Positions 1 to 8,403 of a stretch of DNA of 64,000 nt are shown here, piece by piece (the stretch's first letter is position 1; each line of letters begins with the position of its first letter). Under the pieces are notes generated by a model, which saw nothing but the letters and a program-made list of their open reading frames with translations, made no database searches and had not been told where the DNA came from. The stretch is taken from contig NZ_CATYWO010000002.1 in assembly GCF_958405655.1 (NCBI RefSeq), forward strand, positions 806,001-870,000, read 5' to 3'. Made by a program: the position numbers and the translations under genes. This DNA comes from Ralstonia condita (lineage in GTDB: Bacteria > Pseudomonadota > Gammaproteobacteria > Burkholderiales > Burkholderiaceae).

Positions 1-87
1 CGGTTGCAGCCGGGGGATCTCTGCCTGATTTTGATTGATCAGGTGGAGGAGGCGTTGGAGCATATTGCTCGACGGGTTGCTGAGTGA
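1..87 (+). CDS. cphA: C-terminal end of a probable cyanophycin synthetase (partial)
   Basis: Frame 1 is open from the window edge to a TGA at 85-87 and gives 28 residues beginning RLQPGDLCLILIDQVEEALE. A hydrophobic GDLCLILIDQ segment followed by VEEAL resembles the extreme C terminus of betaproteobacterial cyanophycin synthetase, whose Mur-ligase-like C-terminal domain polymerises Asp-Arg units. Only the tail is visible, so this rests on recalled similarity and not on a catalytic motif. A rho-independent terminator follows 5 bases after the stop, which supports this being a real gene end. Confidence 0.5.
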   Translation, partial: RLQPGDLCLILIDQVEEALEHIARRVAE

Positions 88-92
88 AATTG

Positions 93-125
93 AACCCCAG
101 TGAATTTTCGCTGGGGTTTGTTTTT
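93..125 (+). terminator. Rho-independent terminator after the partial gene
   Basis: AACCCCAG (93-100) pairs perfectly with CTGGGGTT (111-118) around a 10-base loop and is followed by TGTTTTTG. It lies directly downstream of the stop codon at 87. Confidence 0.8.
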
Positions 126-129
126 GTTC

Positions 130-340
130 TTGTGGTTCATCCCTGTTTCGTACCCTGCCGGGCACGACTCACTTTTTTTGTCTTGCCAAAGAAAAGTAAG
201 CAAAAGAAAGGCGCGCCCGAGATGGCGAAAGACTCCTTGAATTTGCGTAACCGGGCGGAGAACGGGAAAACTCGCTGCGCTCAAACAGTTCCCGTTCTTT
301 TTTCCGCCCGCTTACGAAAATTCAAGGCGCCATCAAGGGC
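130..340 (+). repeat. Structured intergenic repeat, copy A
   Basis: First of three copies in this window (others at 428-641, inverted, and 34606-34822). A conserved 5' part contains CTGCCGGG, GACTCACTTT, CTTGCCAAAGAAA and GGCGCGCCCGA. The 3' part, 221-334, folds into one long hairpin: GATGGCG/CGCCATC, CCTTGAATTT/AAATTCAAGG, CGTAA/TTACG, GGGCGGA/TCCGCCC, a five-T bulge on the 3' arm, then GAACGGGAA/TTCCCGTTC closing a 20-base loop AACTCGCTGCGCTCAAACAG. I do not recognise a named family. Small open frames across it look like shadows. Confidence 0.85.
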
Positions 341-355
341 TCAACGTCAAAAGAG

Positions 356-385
356 AAAGGCCAACCCATCGCGCGGTTGGCCTTT
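356..385. terminator. Bidirectional terminator-like palindrome between repeat copies A and B
   Basis: AAAGGCCAACC (356-366) and GGTTGGCCTTT (375-385) are a perfect 11-bp inverted repeat with an 8-base loop. The arms end in AAA/TTT, so it could work in both directions. It sits midway between two inverted repeat copies. Confidence 0.6.
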
Positions 386-427
386 GTCGTGTAGGCCTGC
401 GCTGCGTTGGTTTGGTCTTTGACTTTC

Positions 428-641
428 CTGCCCTAGATGGCGCCTTGAATTTCTGTTGCAGGGAGGAAAAAGAGGGGGGGCCTGTCTGAGCGTAGCGAGT
501 TTGCCTACCCTCCCTCCCTGCGACATAAATTCAAGGAGTGGGTCGCCATCTCGGGCGCGCATTTCTTTGCTTAGTTTCTTTGGGCAAGACCAAAGAAAGT
601 GAGTCAGCCCCGGCAGGGGATGAAACAAGGGATGCACCAAC
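428..641 (-). repeat. Structured intergenic repeat, copy B (inverted)
   Basis: Reverse-complement copy of the 130-340 element. On the plus strand the fold is ATGGCG/CGCCAT outside, CTTGAATTT/AAATTCAAG, GCAGGGAGG (458-466) with CCTCCCTGC (513-521), a five-A bulge (467-471, equal to the five-T bulge of copy A), then GAGGGGGGGC (472-481) with GCCTACCCTC (503-512). Loop 482-502 is the complement of the AAACTCGCT-type loop. The inner stems share almost no sequence with copy A, yet they remain paired. Confidence 0.85.
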
Positions 642-717
642 AACAATAAAACCAACACAAAACCACCCACAACATCGTTGGCCTATGATGACGCCTCCCC
701 TGAGTCCCCTCGCCATC

Positions 718-1299
718 ATGCCCAACCCCATCACACTCGCCCCAGTAGAGCTGGCAAAGTCCTACCGCCTCCTGAACCACGGCCCGACCACCTTGGTCAC
801 CAGCGCCCACAACGGCGTGCGCAACGTCATGGCAGCCGCCTGGGCGATGCCACTCGACTTTGACCCGCCCAAGGTGCTGGTCGTGGTCGACAGCCGCACG
901 CTCACACGTGAGCTGATCGAAGCCTCGGGCGTGTTCGCGCTCAACATCCCGACGCGCGCCATTGCCGAGACGACGCTCGCGGTGGGCACGCTGTCTGGCC
1001 GGGATGGCGACAAGTTCGAGGCGCTCGGCCTGGCCACCATGCCCGCCCGCACGATCGACGTGCCGCTGGTGGCAGGTTGCGCAGGGTGGCTGGAATGCCG
1101 AGTCATTCCCGAACCGCACAACGAGAAGCGCTACGACCTCTTCATCGCAGAAGTGACAGCCGCCTGGGCGGACCCTGCGCTGTTCAGCAACGGCCGCTGG
1201 CACTTTACCGATGCGGGCAGCAAGACCGTGCATTATCTCGCGGGCGGCGCGTTCTTCGAAACCGGCGATGCATTTTCCGTGGAGGCCAAACAGCCATGA
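718..1299 (+). CDS. Flavin reductase-like FMN-binding split-barrel protein
   Basis: 193 residues beginning MPNPITLAPVELAKSYRLLN. The pattern of an N-terminal strand with GPTTLVTSA, a conserved NVMAAAW segment, LVVVDSRTLTRELIEASG and FALNIP is typical of the flavin reductase (HpaC/RutF-like) domain family, which binds FMN and serves oxygenases or acts as a small flavoprotein. The start at 718 is the most natural by homology. In-frame ATGs at 685 and 688 are possible, and no clear Shine-Dalgarno sequence precedes any of them. Its stop overlaps the next start as ATGA, so translation is probably coupled to the acetyltransferase. The substrate is unknown. Confidence 0.85.
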   Translation: MPNPITLAPVELAKSYRLLNHGPTTLVTSAHNGVRNVMAAAWAMPLDFDPPKVLVVVDSRTLTRELIEASGVFALNIPTRAIAETTLAVGTLSGRDGDKFEALGLATMPARTIDVPLVAGCAGWLECRVIPEPHNEKRYDLFIAEVTAAWADPALFSNGRWHFTDAGSKTVHYLAGGAFFETGDAFSVEAKQP

Positions 1300-1808
1300 G
1301 CGCCGTCGCCATCCGCCCGTTGATCGACGAGGATGCTGCAGCGTTCAAGGCGCTGCGCCTGAAGGCCATTCAAGACGCGCCTACTGCCATCTGGCCGACG
1401 CACGATGAAGAGTCGGGGCGCACGCTGGAGGACACCCGCAACCGCATCCGGGCGACCGAGCATCAGATCGTCTTCGGTGCATTTTCCGGGCCGGCGCTGA
1501 TTGGCATTGCCGGGCTGCGTCGCGAGCCGCTGGCGCAGGTCGCGCACAAGGCCGTGCTGTGGGGCGTGTTTGTTGATCCCGCACACCGGCGAGGCGGTAT
1601 TGCCGGCCGTCTCCTCAACGCCGCCATTGCGCATGCGCGTGCTGCACAGGTGCTGCAGATTCATCTCTGCGTGAACGCCGAGAACCCGCGTGCGCAAACG
1701 CTGTATCGCAACGCGGGTTTCGAGACTTTCGGCATCGAGCGCCGCGCCATGCGTGTCGGTGATCGCTTCTACGAAGAAGAGCACATGGCGCTGTGGCTGG
1801 ATCATTAG
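1296..1808 (+). CDS. GNAT-family N-acetyltransferase
   Basis: 170 residues. The GNAT core is visible: WGVFVDPAHRRGGIAGRLL is motif A with the acetyl-CoA pyrophosphate loop (R-R-G-G-I-A), followed by HLCVNAENPRAQTLYRNAGF, the motif B segment found in most members. The N-terminal IRPLIDEDAAAFKALRLKA is the usual first strand and helix. It overlaps the flavin-binding gene by 4 bases. The acceptor substrate cannot be read from the sequence. Its 3' end overlaps the convergent AraC gene by 4 bases. Confidence 0.88.
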   Translation: MSAVAIRPLIDEDAAAFKALRLKAIQDAPTAIWPTHDEESGRTLEDTRNRIRATEHQIVFGAFSGPALIGIAGLRREPLAQVAHKAVLWGVFVDPAHRRGGIAGRLLNAAIAHARAAQVLQIHLCVNAENPRAQTLYRNAGFETFGIERRAMRVGDRFYEEEHMALWLDH

Positions 1809-2815
1809 GCTTTCGACCGGTAATCGGTAGGCCGCATGCCCGTCCATTTGCGGAAGGCGCGGTGGAAGGCGCTCGGTTCTGCAAAGCCCACTGCGACGGC
1901 TATGTCGGCGATGGTGCGGCGCGTGTCCTGCAACTGGCCGATGGCAATGTCGCGCCGCAGGTCGTCCTTGATGGACTGATATGTGTGGCCTTCGAGCTTC
2001 AGGCGCCGCCGCATGGTGGCCTCGGCCACGTTCAGCCTGACCGCCATCGCGTCCGATGCCGGCCAGCCTGCCACCGGCAGATTGCGCAGCGTCTTGCGCA
2101 CGCGCGCGGCGAAGGAATCCGGGTTGCGGTACTTGACGATGAAGTTGCCCGGCGCGTCGCGCAGGAAGGTCTTGATGGACGCGGCCGTCTGAATGACCGG
2201 CAGGTCGAGAAAGTCGGGCGATAGGTCGACGTACGACGCATCGTGCTTGAACGCCATGTCGTCGCAGAACATCAGGCGATATTCCTGCGCATCCTGCGGC
2301 GCCGCGCAACGGAAGCGCGCAACAATGAACGGAATGCGCCGCCCCACGAGCCAGCACACCAGCCCGTAGACCATGATGAGCCACGTGGCGTAGGTGAACA
2401 TGGGCGGCACGCGCGTGCCCTTGCGGTGCACAAAGACGAGACGCACACGCCGATCGTCTTCTTCAACGCGCACGTGCAGATCGTCCAGCACCAGCCGCAG
2501 AAAGCCCGTGGCCCGGGCCAGCGCCTGCCGGCCCGTGCGCGCGGTGAGCGCCGCCTGCGTCATCGCCACGAAGCTGCCCCAGCGCATGGGGTGCGCATCC
2601 TGCCCGAAAAACTCATCGTCCATGGCCTGCGCAATGCCGGCCCACAGTGCGCCGTACTGTGCGGACGACACGCGGCTGCGCGGCTGCGCCAGCATCTGCG
2701 GCGTGATGCCCGCTGCCGCCATGATGGACTGCATGTCCACGCCATGCGCGCGTGCACGCGTGACGGCCTCGTTGACGAGGCTGACCGAGACGGTTCCCTT
2801 TTCGTTGTTTTTCAT
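1805..2815 (-). CDS. AraC-family regulator with an N-terminal arabinose-binding-like domain
   Basis: 336 residues from MKNNEKGTVSVS. Residues about 15-200 resemble the ligand-binding domain of the OruR/ArgR-like AraC group. The C terminus has two helix-turn-helix units: GWPASDAMAVRLNVAEATMRR with LKLEGHTYQSIK, then RRTIADIAVAVGFAEPSAFH and the terminal FRKWTGMRPTDYR, which is the AraC signature. A longer upstream reading frame exists but starts in arginine-rich sequence. The gene is divergent from the acyl-CoA dehydrogenase operon at 2987, so it is the likely regulator of that operon (inference). Confidence 0.88.
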   Translation of the reverse strand: MKNNEKGTVSVSLVNEAVTRARAHGVDMQSIMAAAGITPQMLAQPRSRVSSAQYGALWAGIAQAMDDEFFGQDAHPMRWGSFVAMTQAALTARTGRQALARATGFLRLVLDDLHVRVEEDDRRVRLVFVHRKGTRVPPMFTYATWLIMVYGLVCWLVGRRIPFIVARFRCAAPQDAQEYRLMFCDDMAFKHDASYVDLSPDFLDLPVIQTAASIKTFLRDAPGNFIVKYRNPDSFAARVRKTLRNLPVAGWPASDAMAVRLNVAEATMRRRLKLEGHTYQSIKDDLRRDIAIGQLQDTRRTIADIAVAVGFAEPSAFHRAFRKWTGMRPTDYRSKA

Positions 2816-2986
2816 TGGTATGGCAAATCCGCTCACGCAAGTTGATCGTGACGGGCATCGAAGCCGCCCAGCCGCGTGCCTACACTTTTTCCCCATCGAA
2901 CCCGAGCGCCGCGGGCTGCACAGTGTAAGGCGCCTGCACAGGCAGCGTCACGCGGCACCGGTCAGCCAACAAGCAAGAGCCAAGCG

Positions 2987-4120
2987 ATGGACGACTTCTA
3001 TACCGAAGAGCAGCGGATGATCCAGGACGCTGCGCGCGATTTTGCCACCGAGCGCCTGGCGCCCAACGCCGCGCAGTGGGACCGTGACGGCGCCCTGCCC
3101 GACGAGGTGGTGCGCGAGATGGGCGAGCTGGGCCTGCTGGGCATGATCGTGCCGGCGGAGTGGGGCGGTTCGTACACCGACTACGTGGCCTATGCGCTTG
3201 CGCTGGAAGAGGTGGCCGCCGGTTGCGCCGCCAGTGCGACGATGATGAGCGTGCACAACTCGGTCGGCTGCGGCCCGATCCTCAAGTTCGGCACCGAGGC
3301 GCAGAAGACGCGTTACCTGCCGGATCTGGCCACCGGTCGCGCGATCGGCGCGTTTTGTTTGACCGAGCCGCACGCTGGCTCCGAGGCCAACAACCTGCGC
3401 ACGCGTGCGGTGCTCCGCGACGGCAAGTGGGTGCTCAACGGCAACAAGCAGTTCGTCACCAACGGCGCGCGCGCAGACATCGCGATCGTATTTGCCGTGA
3501 CGGATCCTGAGGCGGGCAAGCGCGGCATCTCCGCCTTCATCGTGCCGACGGACACGCCGGGCTTTCACGTTGGCCGGCCCGAACACAAGCTTGGCATCCG
3601 CGCATCGGACACCTGCCCGATCACGCTGGAAGACTGCGCCGTGCCCGAAGAGAACCTGCTGGGCGAGCGTGGCGAGGGCCTGAAGATCGCGCTGTCGAAC
3701 CTGGAAGGCGGGCGCATCGGCATTGCCGCGCAGGCCGTTGGCATTGCGCGCGCCGCGTTCGATGCGGCACGCAACTACGCGAATGAACGCATCCAGTTCG
3801 GCAAGGCGCTGCGCGAGCACCAGACCATCGCCAACATGCTGGCCGACATGGCCACGCGCCTGAATGCGGCGCGCCTGCTCGTCCACCACGCGGCGCGCCT
3901 GCGCAGCGCAGACAAACCGTGTCTGTCGGAGGCCTCGCAGGCCAAGCTCTACGCATCGGAACTGGCCGAAGAGATCTGCTCCAACGCCATCCAGATCCAC
4001 GGCGGCTACGGCTATCTGGCCGACTACGCTGTCGAGCGCCACTACCGCGATGCACGCATCACCCAGATCTATGAAGGCACCAGCGAAGTCCAGCGGATGG
4101 TGATCGCGCGGCACGTGTAG
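2987..4120 (+). CDS. Acyl-CoA dehydrogenase, probably isobutyryl-CoA dehydrogenase
   Basis: 377 residues from MDDFYTEEQRMIQDAARDFA, a normal length for a soluble FAD-dependent acyl-CoA dehydrogenase. Motifs seen: FCLTEPHAGSEA (first ACAD signature), NERIQFGKALREHQ, QIHGGYGYLADYAVERHYRD, and near the C terminus IYEGTSEVQRMVIARH, which carries the catalytic glutamate. It begins an operon whose later genes encode 3-hydroxyisobutyrate dehydrogenase and methylmalonate-semialdehyde dehydrogenase, so isobutyryl-CoA from valine is the most likely substrate (inference from context). The start at 2987 gives the family N terminus; the frame is open upstream. Confidence 0.9.
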   Translation: MDDFYTEEQRMIQDAARDFATERLAPNAAQWDRDGALPDEVVREMGELGLLGMIVPAEWGGSYTDYVAYALALEEVAAGCAASATMMSVHNSVGCGPILKFGTEAQKTRYLPDLATGRAIGAFCLTEPHAGSEANNLRTRAVLRDGKWVLNGNKQFVTNGARADIAIVFAVTDPEAGKRGISAFIVPTDTPGFHVGRPEHKLGIRASDTCPITLEDCAVPEENLLGERGEGLKIALSNLEGGRIGIAAQAVGIARAAFDAARNYANERIQFGKALREHQTIANMLADMATRLNAARLLVHHAARLRSADKPCLSEASQAKLYASELAEEICSNAIQIHGGYGYLADYAVERHYRDARITQIYEGTSEVQRMVIARHV

Positions 4121-4181
4121 CACGCCCCGCGCCCATCGACCGCATACGAAAGAGCGCAAACGCGCCGACCAGGAGACGACG

Positions 4182-5876
4182 ATGAACGAAGCGGTATCTG
4201 CAGCACAGGGTTTTGTGGAAGCGCGCGATTTTCTGCTGCGCCATCGCACCGACTACGACCGCGCGTATCGCGAGTTTGCGTGGCCGAAGCTGGACACGTT
4301 CAACTGGGCGCTCGATTACTTCGATGTGATGGCGCGCGGCAACGACAACCCGGCGCTGTGGATCGTCGATGACCCGCAAAGCGGCGGGTTGAAGCTCTCG
4401 TTTGCGCAGATGTCGGAGCGCTCATCGCGCATGGCGAACTTTCTGCGTGGGCTGGGCATCGTGCGTGGTGACCGCCTGCTGCTGATGCTGCCGAACCGCG
4501 TTGAACTGTGGGACGTGATGCTCGCGGCAATGAAGCTGGGCGCGGTGGTGCTGCCGGCCACCACGCAGCTTTCCCCGGATGACGTGCGCGACCGCGTGGA
4601 ACTCGGGGGCGCGAACTGCGTGGTCGTCGACGCAGCGGAGCTGCACAAGTTCGATAGTGTCGATGCGAGCGTCAAGCGCATCGCCGTGGGCGCGCAGCGC
4701 GATGGCTGGATCGACGTGGCAGCAGCCTACGACGCGCCCGCGCAGTTCACGCCTGACGGTCCGACCAAGGCGACCGACCCGCTGCTGCTGTATTTCACCT
4801 CGGGCACCACGTCCAAGCCGAAGCTGGTGGAACACACGCACCAGAGCTATCCGGTCGGTCACCTGTCGACCATGTACTGGATCGGGCTGCAACCCGGCGA
4901 CATCCACTGGAACATCAGCTCACCAGGCTGGGCCAAGCATGCCTGGAGCTGCTTCTTCGCACCCTGGAACGCGCAGGCCTGCGTGTTCGTCTACAACTAC
5001 GCGCGCTTCGTGCCGAAGGACACGCTGGACGTGCTGGTGCGCTTCAACGTGACCACGCTGTGCGCGCCGCCCACCGTGTGGCGCATGCTGGTGCAGGAGC
5101 CGCTGGCCTCCTACGCCGTCAAGCTGCGCGAGATCGTCGGTGCGGGCGAGCCGCTGAACCCCGAGATCATCGAACGCGTGCGCAGCGCCTGGGGCGTGAC
5201 CATTCGCGACGGCTTCGGCCAGACCGAGACCACCTGCCAGATCGGCAACACGCCCGGACAGCCGGTCGTGCCGGGTTCGGTCGGGCGCCCGTTGCCGGGC
5301 TACCGCGTGGAGCTGGTCGACCACGACGACCAGCCCGCCAGCGAAGGCGAAATCGTGCTGCCGCTCTCACACCGCCCGCTTGGCCTGATGCAGGGCTACG
5401 CCAACAACGCCAAAGCCACGAGCGAAGCCATGCGCAATGGCTATTACCACACGTCCGACGTGGCGATGCGCCGCGACGACGGGTACTTCGTCTACGTGGG
5501 CCGCACCGACGACGTATTCAAATCGTCCGACTATCGCCTGAGCCCGTTCGAGCTGGAAAGCGTGCTGATCGAGCACGAGGCCATTGCCGAGGCGGCTGTG
5601 GTGCCAAGTTCCGATCCGCTGCGTTTGTCGGTGCCCAAGGCGTTCGTGACGGTGCGCCAGGGCTACGAAGCCGGCCCCGAACTCGCGCGCGCCGTGTTCC
5701 TCTTCTCGCGAGAAAAGCTCGCGCCCTACAAGCGCATTCGCCGCCTCCAGTTCAGCGAGCTGCCCAAGACGATCTCCGGAAAGATCCGCCGCGTTGAACT
5801 GCGCCGGCTCGAACTGGAACGCACGCCCCAGCCGGCTCGCCTGCCAGGCGAGTACTGGGAAGAAGACTTCGCCTGA
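4182..5876 (+). CDS. AMP-forming acyl-CoA synthetase
   Basis: 564 residues. It carries the adenylate-forming signature YFTSGTTSKPKLVEHTH, the DGFGQTETT aryl/acyl pocket motif, YHTSDVAMRRDDGYFVYVGR, the hinge DDVFKSSDYRLSPFELE, and the C-terminal catalytic lysine motif PKTISGKIRR. Overall it resembles medium-chain (ACSM-type) acyl-CoA synthetases. It activates a carboxylate with ATP and CoA. Its place in the valine operon suggests isobutyrate or a related short branched acid. An AGGAG lies 9 bases upstream of the ATG. Confidence 0.9.
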   Translation: MNEAVSAAQGFVEARDFLLRHRTDYDRAYREFAWPKLDTFNWALDYFDVMARGNDNPALWIVDDPQSGGLKLSFAQMSERSSRMANFLRGLGIVRGDRLLLMLPNRVELWDVMLAAMKLGAVVLPATTQLSPDDVRDRVELGGANCVVVDAAELHKFDSVDASVKRIAVGAQRDGWIDVAAAYDAPAQFTPDGPTKATDPLLLYFTSGTTSKPKLVEHTHQSYPVGHLSTMYWIGLQPGDIHWNISSPGWAKHAWSCFFAPWNAQACVFVYNYARFVPKDTLDVLVRFNVTTLCAPPTVWRMLVQEPLASYAVKLREIVGAGEPLNPEIIERVRSAWGVTIRDGFGQTETTCQIGNTPGQPVVPGSVGRPLPGYRVELVDHDDQPASEGEIVLPLSHRPLGLMQGYANNAKATSEAMRNGYYHTSDVAMRRDDGYFVYVGRTDDVFKSSDYRLSPFELESVLIEHEAIAEAAVVPSSDPLRLSVPKAFVTVRQGYEAGPELARAVFLFSREKLAPYKRIRRLQFSELPKTISGKIRRVELRRLELERTPQPARLPGEYWEEDFA

Positions 5877-5942
5877 CTTGCCCATCCCGCATTGAACCCG
5901 TTACCGCCACCGCAACCGACACCGATTCGCCAGGAGACTCCC

Positions 5943-7490
5943 ATGAGCGCCGTTGCTTCCCTCGCTTCCGCCAAGCCTGCTGCACAGCAGGACACCCCGC
6001 CCACCGTCAAGCTGCTGATTGGCGGCGAGTTTGTCGAATCGCAGTCGAAGGAATGGCGCGACATCGTCAACCCCGCCACGCAGGAAGTGCTGGCGCGCGT
6101 GCCGTTTGCCACGGCCGGCGAAGTGGATGCAGCCATCCGCTCCGCACATGCCGCGTTTGCCACGTGGAAGAACACGCCGGTCGGTGCGCGCATGCGCATC
6201 ATGCTGAAGTTCCAGGCGCTGATTCGTGAGCACTCGCCGCGCATCGCCCGCACGCTGACGGCCGAGCAGGGCAAGACGCTGCCCGATGCCGAAGGCGACA
6301 TCTTCCGCGGGCTGGAGGTGGTGGAGCACGCGTGCTCGGTGGGCTCGCTGCAACAAGGCGAGTTCCTGGAGAACGTGGCCGGCGCGGTCGATACGTATAC
6401 GCTGCGCCAGCCGATTGGCGTGTGCGCGGGCATTACGCCGTTCAACTTCCCGGCCATGATTCCGCTGTGGATGTTCCCGATGGCGATCGTGTGCGGCAAC
6501 ACGTTCGTGCTCAAGCCTTCGGAGCAGGATCCGCTCTCGACCATGCAACTCGTTGAGCTGGCATTGGAAGCCGGTGTGCCGCCGGGTGTGCTGAACGTCG
6601 TGCACGGCGGCAAGGACGTGGTGGACGCACTGTGCACGCACGAACATGTGAAGGCGATTTCGTTTGTCGGGTCCACCGCGGTCGGCACGCACGTGTATCG
6701 CCTCGGCAGCGAGCACGGCAAGCGCGTGCAATCGATGATGGGCGCGAAGAACCACGCCGTGGTGTTGCCCGATGCGAACCGCGAGCAGGCCATCAACGCG
6801 CTGGTGGGCGCGGCCTTTGGCGCGGCGGGGCAACGCTGCATGGCGACCTCCGTCGTCGTGCTGGTGGGCGCGGCGCAGCAGTGGGTGCCGGACCTGATCG
6901 CCAAGGCAAAAACGCTCAAGGTGAATGCCGGTGTGGAGCCGGGTACCGACGTCGGCCCAGTTGTCTCGCGTGCCGCCAAGCAACGCATCCTCGGTTTGAT
7001 CGAATCCGGCGTGCAGCAGGGCGCCACGCTCGCGCTTGACGGCCGCGACGTGCGCGTGGCCGGTTACGAAGACGGCAACTTTATCGGCCCCACGGTCTTT
7101 ACCGACGTGAAGACCGACATGGACATCTACACCAACGAAATCTTCGGCCCCGTGCTGCTGGTGCTGACTGCACCCACGCTGGACGACGCGATTGCGCTGG
7201 TCAGCGCCAACCCGTTCGGCAACGGTGTGGGGCTGTTCACGCAGAGCGGCGCAGCTGCACGCAAGTTCCAGAGCGAGATCGACATCGGTCAGGTGGGCAT
7301 CAACATTCCCATTCCGGTGCCCGTGCCGTACTTCAGCTTTACCGGCTCGCGTGGGTCCAAGCTGGGCGACCTGGGCCCGTACGGCAAGCAGGTCGTGCAG
7401 TTCTATACGCAAACGAAGACGGTCACGGCGCGCTGGTTTGACGATGCGGTCGACGCCGGCGGCGTGAACACCACCATCAGCCTGCGCTGA
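5943..7490 (+). CDS. mmsA: Methylmalonate-semialdehyde dehydrogenase (CoA-acylating)
   Basis: 515 residues; ATG after CAGGAGACTCCC. Aldehyde dehydrogenase fold with ITPFNFPAMIPLWMFP (cofactor pocket), FVLKPSEQDPLS, FVGSTAVGTHVY, and the catalytic cysteine in FGAAGQRCMATS. The FNFPAMIP and GQRCMA forms are characteristic of MmsA/IolA, which convert (methyl)malonate semialdehyde with NAD and CoA to acetyl- or propionyl-CoA. This is the last step of distal valine catabolism and fits the adjacent mmsB. About 20 extra residues precede the core, a Ser/Ala-rich leader. Confidence 0.95.
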   Translation: MSAVASLASAKPAAQQDTPPTVKLLIGGEFVESQSKEWRDIVNPATQEVLARVPFATAGEVDAAIRSAHAAFATWKNTPVGARMRIMLKFQALIREHSPRIARTLTAEQGKTLPDAEGDIFRGLEVVEHACSVGSLQQGEFLENVAGAVDTYTLRQPIGVCAGITPFNFPAMIPLWMFPMAIVCGNTFVLKPSEQDPLSTMQLVELALEAGVPPGVLNVVHGGKDVVDALCTHEHVKAISFVGSTAVGTHVYRLGSEHGKRVQSMMGAKNHAVVLPDANREQAINALVGAAFGAAGQRCMATSVVVLVGAAQQWVPDLIAKAKTLKVNAGVEPGTDVGPVVSRAAKQRILGLIESGVQQGATLALDGRDVRVAGYEDGNFIGPTVFTDVKTDMDIYTNEIFGPVLLVLTAPTLDDAIALVSANPFGNGVGLFTQSGAAARKFQSEIDIGQVGINIPIPVPVPYFSFTGSRGSKLGDLGPYGKQVVQFYTQTKTVTARWFDDAVDAGGVNTTISLR

Positions 7491-7509
7491 TCGCACCGGG
7501 AGCGTTGTC

Positions 7510-8403
7510 ATGAAAATCGCATTCATCGGCCTGGGCAACATGGGCGCCCCCATGGCGCGCAACCTGCTCAAGGCGGGCCACGCACTGAGCGTATTCGACC
7601 TGAACGCGCAGGCGGTGGGCGCGCTGGTGGAAGCCGGTGCCGTGGCCGCCGAATCCCCCAAGGACGCTGTGACCGGCGCGGAGACGGTCATCACCATGCT
7701 GCCCGCCGCCGCCCACGTGCGCCACGTGCTGACGGCGGAAGATGGCGTGCTGGCGGGCATCGCGAAGGGCGTGCCGATCATTGATTCCAGCACCATCGAC
7801 CCGGCCAGCGTGAAGGCGTTTGCTGCGCTGGCGGCGGAGCACGGCAACACCTTTGTCGATGCCCCGGTCTCTGGCGGTACGGGCGGCGCAGCGGCCGGCA
7901 CGTTGACCTTCATGGTGGGCGGCAGCGCGGCGGCGTTCGAACAGGTGCGCCCCGTGCTTTCCGCCATGGGCAAGAACCTCGTGCATTGCGGTGACTCCGG
8001 CGCCGGGCAGGGCGCGAAGATCTGCAACAACCTCGTGCTCGGCATCACCATGGCTGGCGTGGCCGAGGCCATGTCATTGGGCGAGGCGCTCGGCATCGAC
8101 CCGAAGGTGCTCGGCGGCATCATCAACACGTCGACGGGACGCTGCTGGAGTTCCGACACTTACAACCCGTTCCCGGGCGTGATCGAAACCGCGCCATCCT
8201 CGCGCGGCTACACCGGCGGCTTCGGCACCGACCTGATGCTCAAGGATCTGGGCCTGGCGGGTGACGCCGCAAAATCCGTCCGCCAACCGGTCTACCTGGG
8301 GGCGCTCGCACAGCAGCTCTATCAAACCGTGAGCAGCAAGGGCGATGGCAAGCTGGATTTCTCCGCCGTCATCAAGCTGTATCGGAAAGACGGAGCGGTG
8401 TGA
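7510..8403 (+). CDS. mmsB: 3-hydroxyisobutyrate dehydrogenase
   Basis: 297 residues, standard for the family. The N terminus FIGLGNMGAPMARNLLKAGH is the NAD-binding signature. DAPVSGGTGGAAAGTLTFMV is the substrate-binding segment, and GAGQGAKICNN contains the catalytic lysine. It oxidises 3-hydroxyisobutyrate to methylmalonate semialdehyde, the substrate of the preceding gene product. The stop overlaps the next start as TGATG, indicating a tight operon. Confidence 0.95.
   Translation: MKIAFIGLGNMGAPMARNLLKAGHALSVFDLNAQAVGALVEAGAVAAESPKDAVTGAETVITMLPAAAHVRHVLTAEDGVLAGIAKGVPIIDSSTIDPASVKAFAALAAEHGNTFVDAPVSGGTGGAAAGTLTFMVGGSAAAFEQVRPVLSAMGKNLVHCGDSGAGQGAKICNNLVLGITMAGVAEAMSLGEALGIDPKVLGGIINTSTGRCWSSDTYNPFPGVIETAPSSRGYTGGFGTDLMLKDLGLAGDAAKSVRQPVYLGALAQQLYQTVSSKGDGKLDFSAVIKLYRKDGAV

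Noticed and set aside
84..734. Several 60-110-codon ORFs across repeat copies A and B
   Set aside because: They run through the palindromic repeat on both strands and share its sequence, so they are by-products of the element.
5901..8159. A 752-codon open frame antisense to mmsA and mmsB
   Set aside because: It lies wholly across two well-supported genes, encodes His/Arg-rich low-complexity sequence, and reflects high GC third positions.
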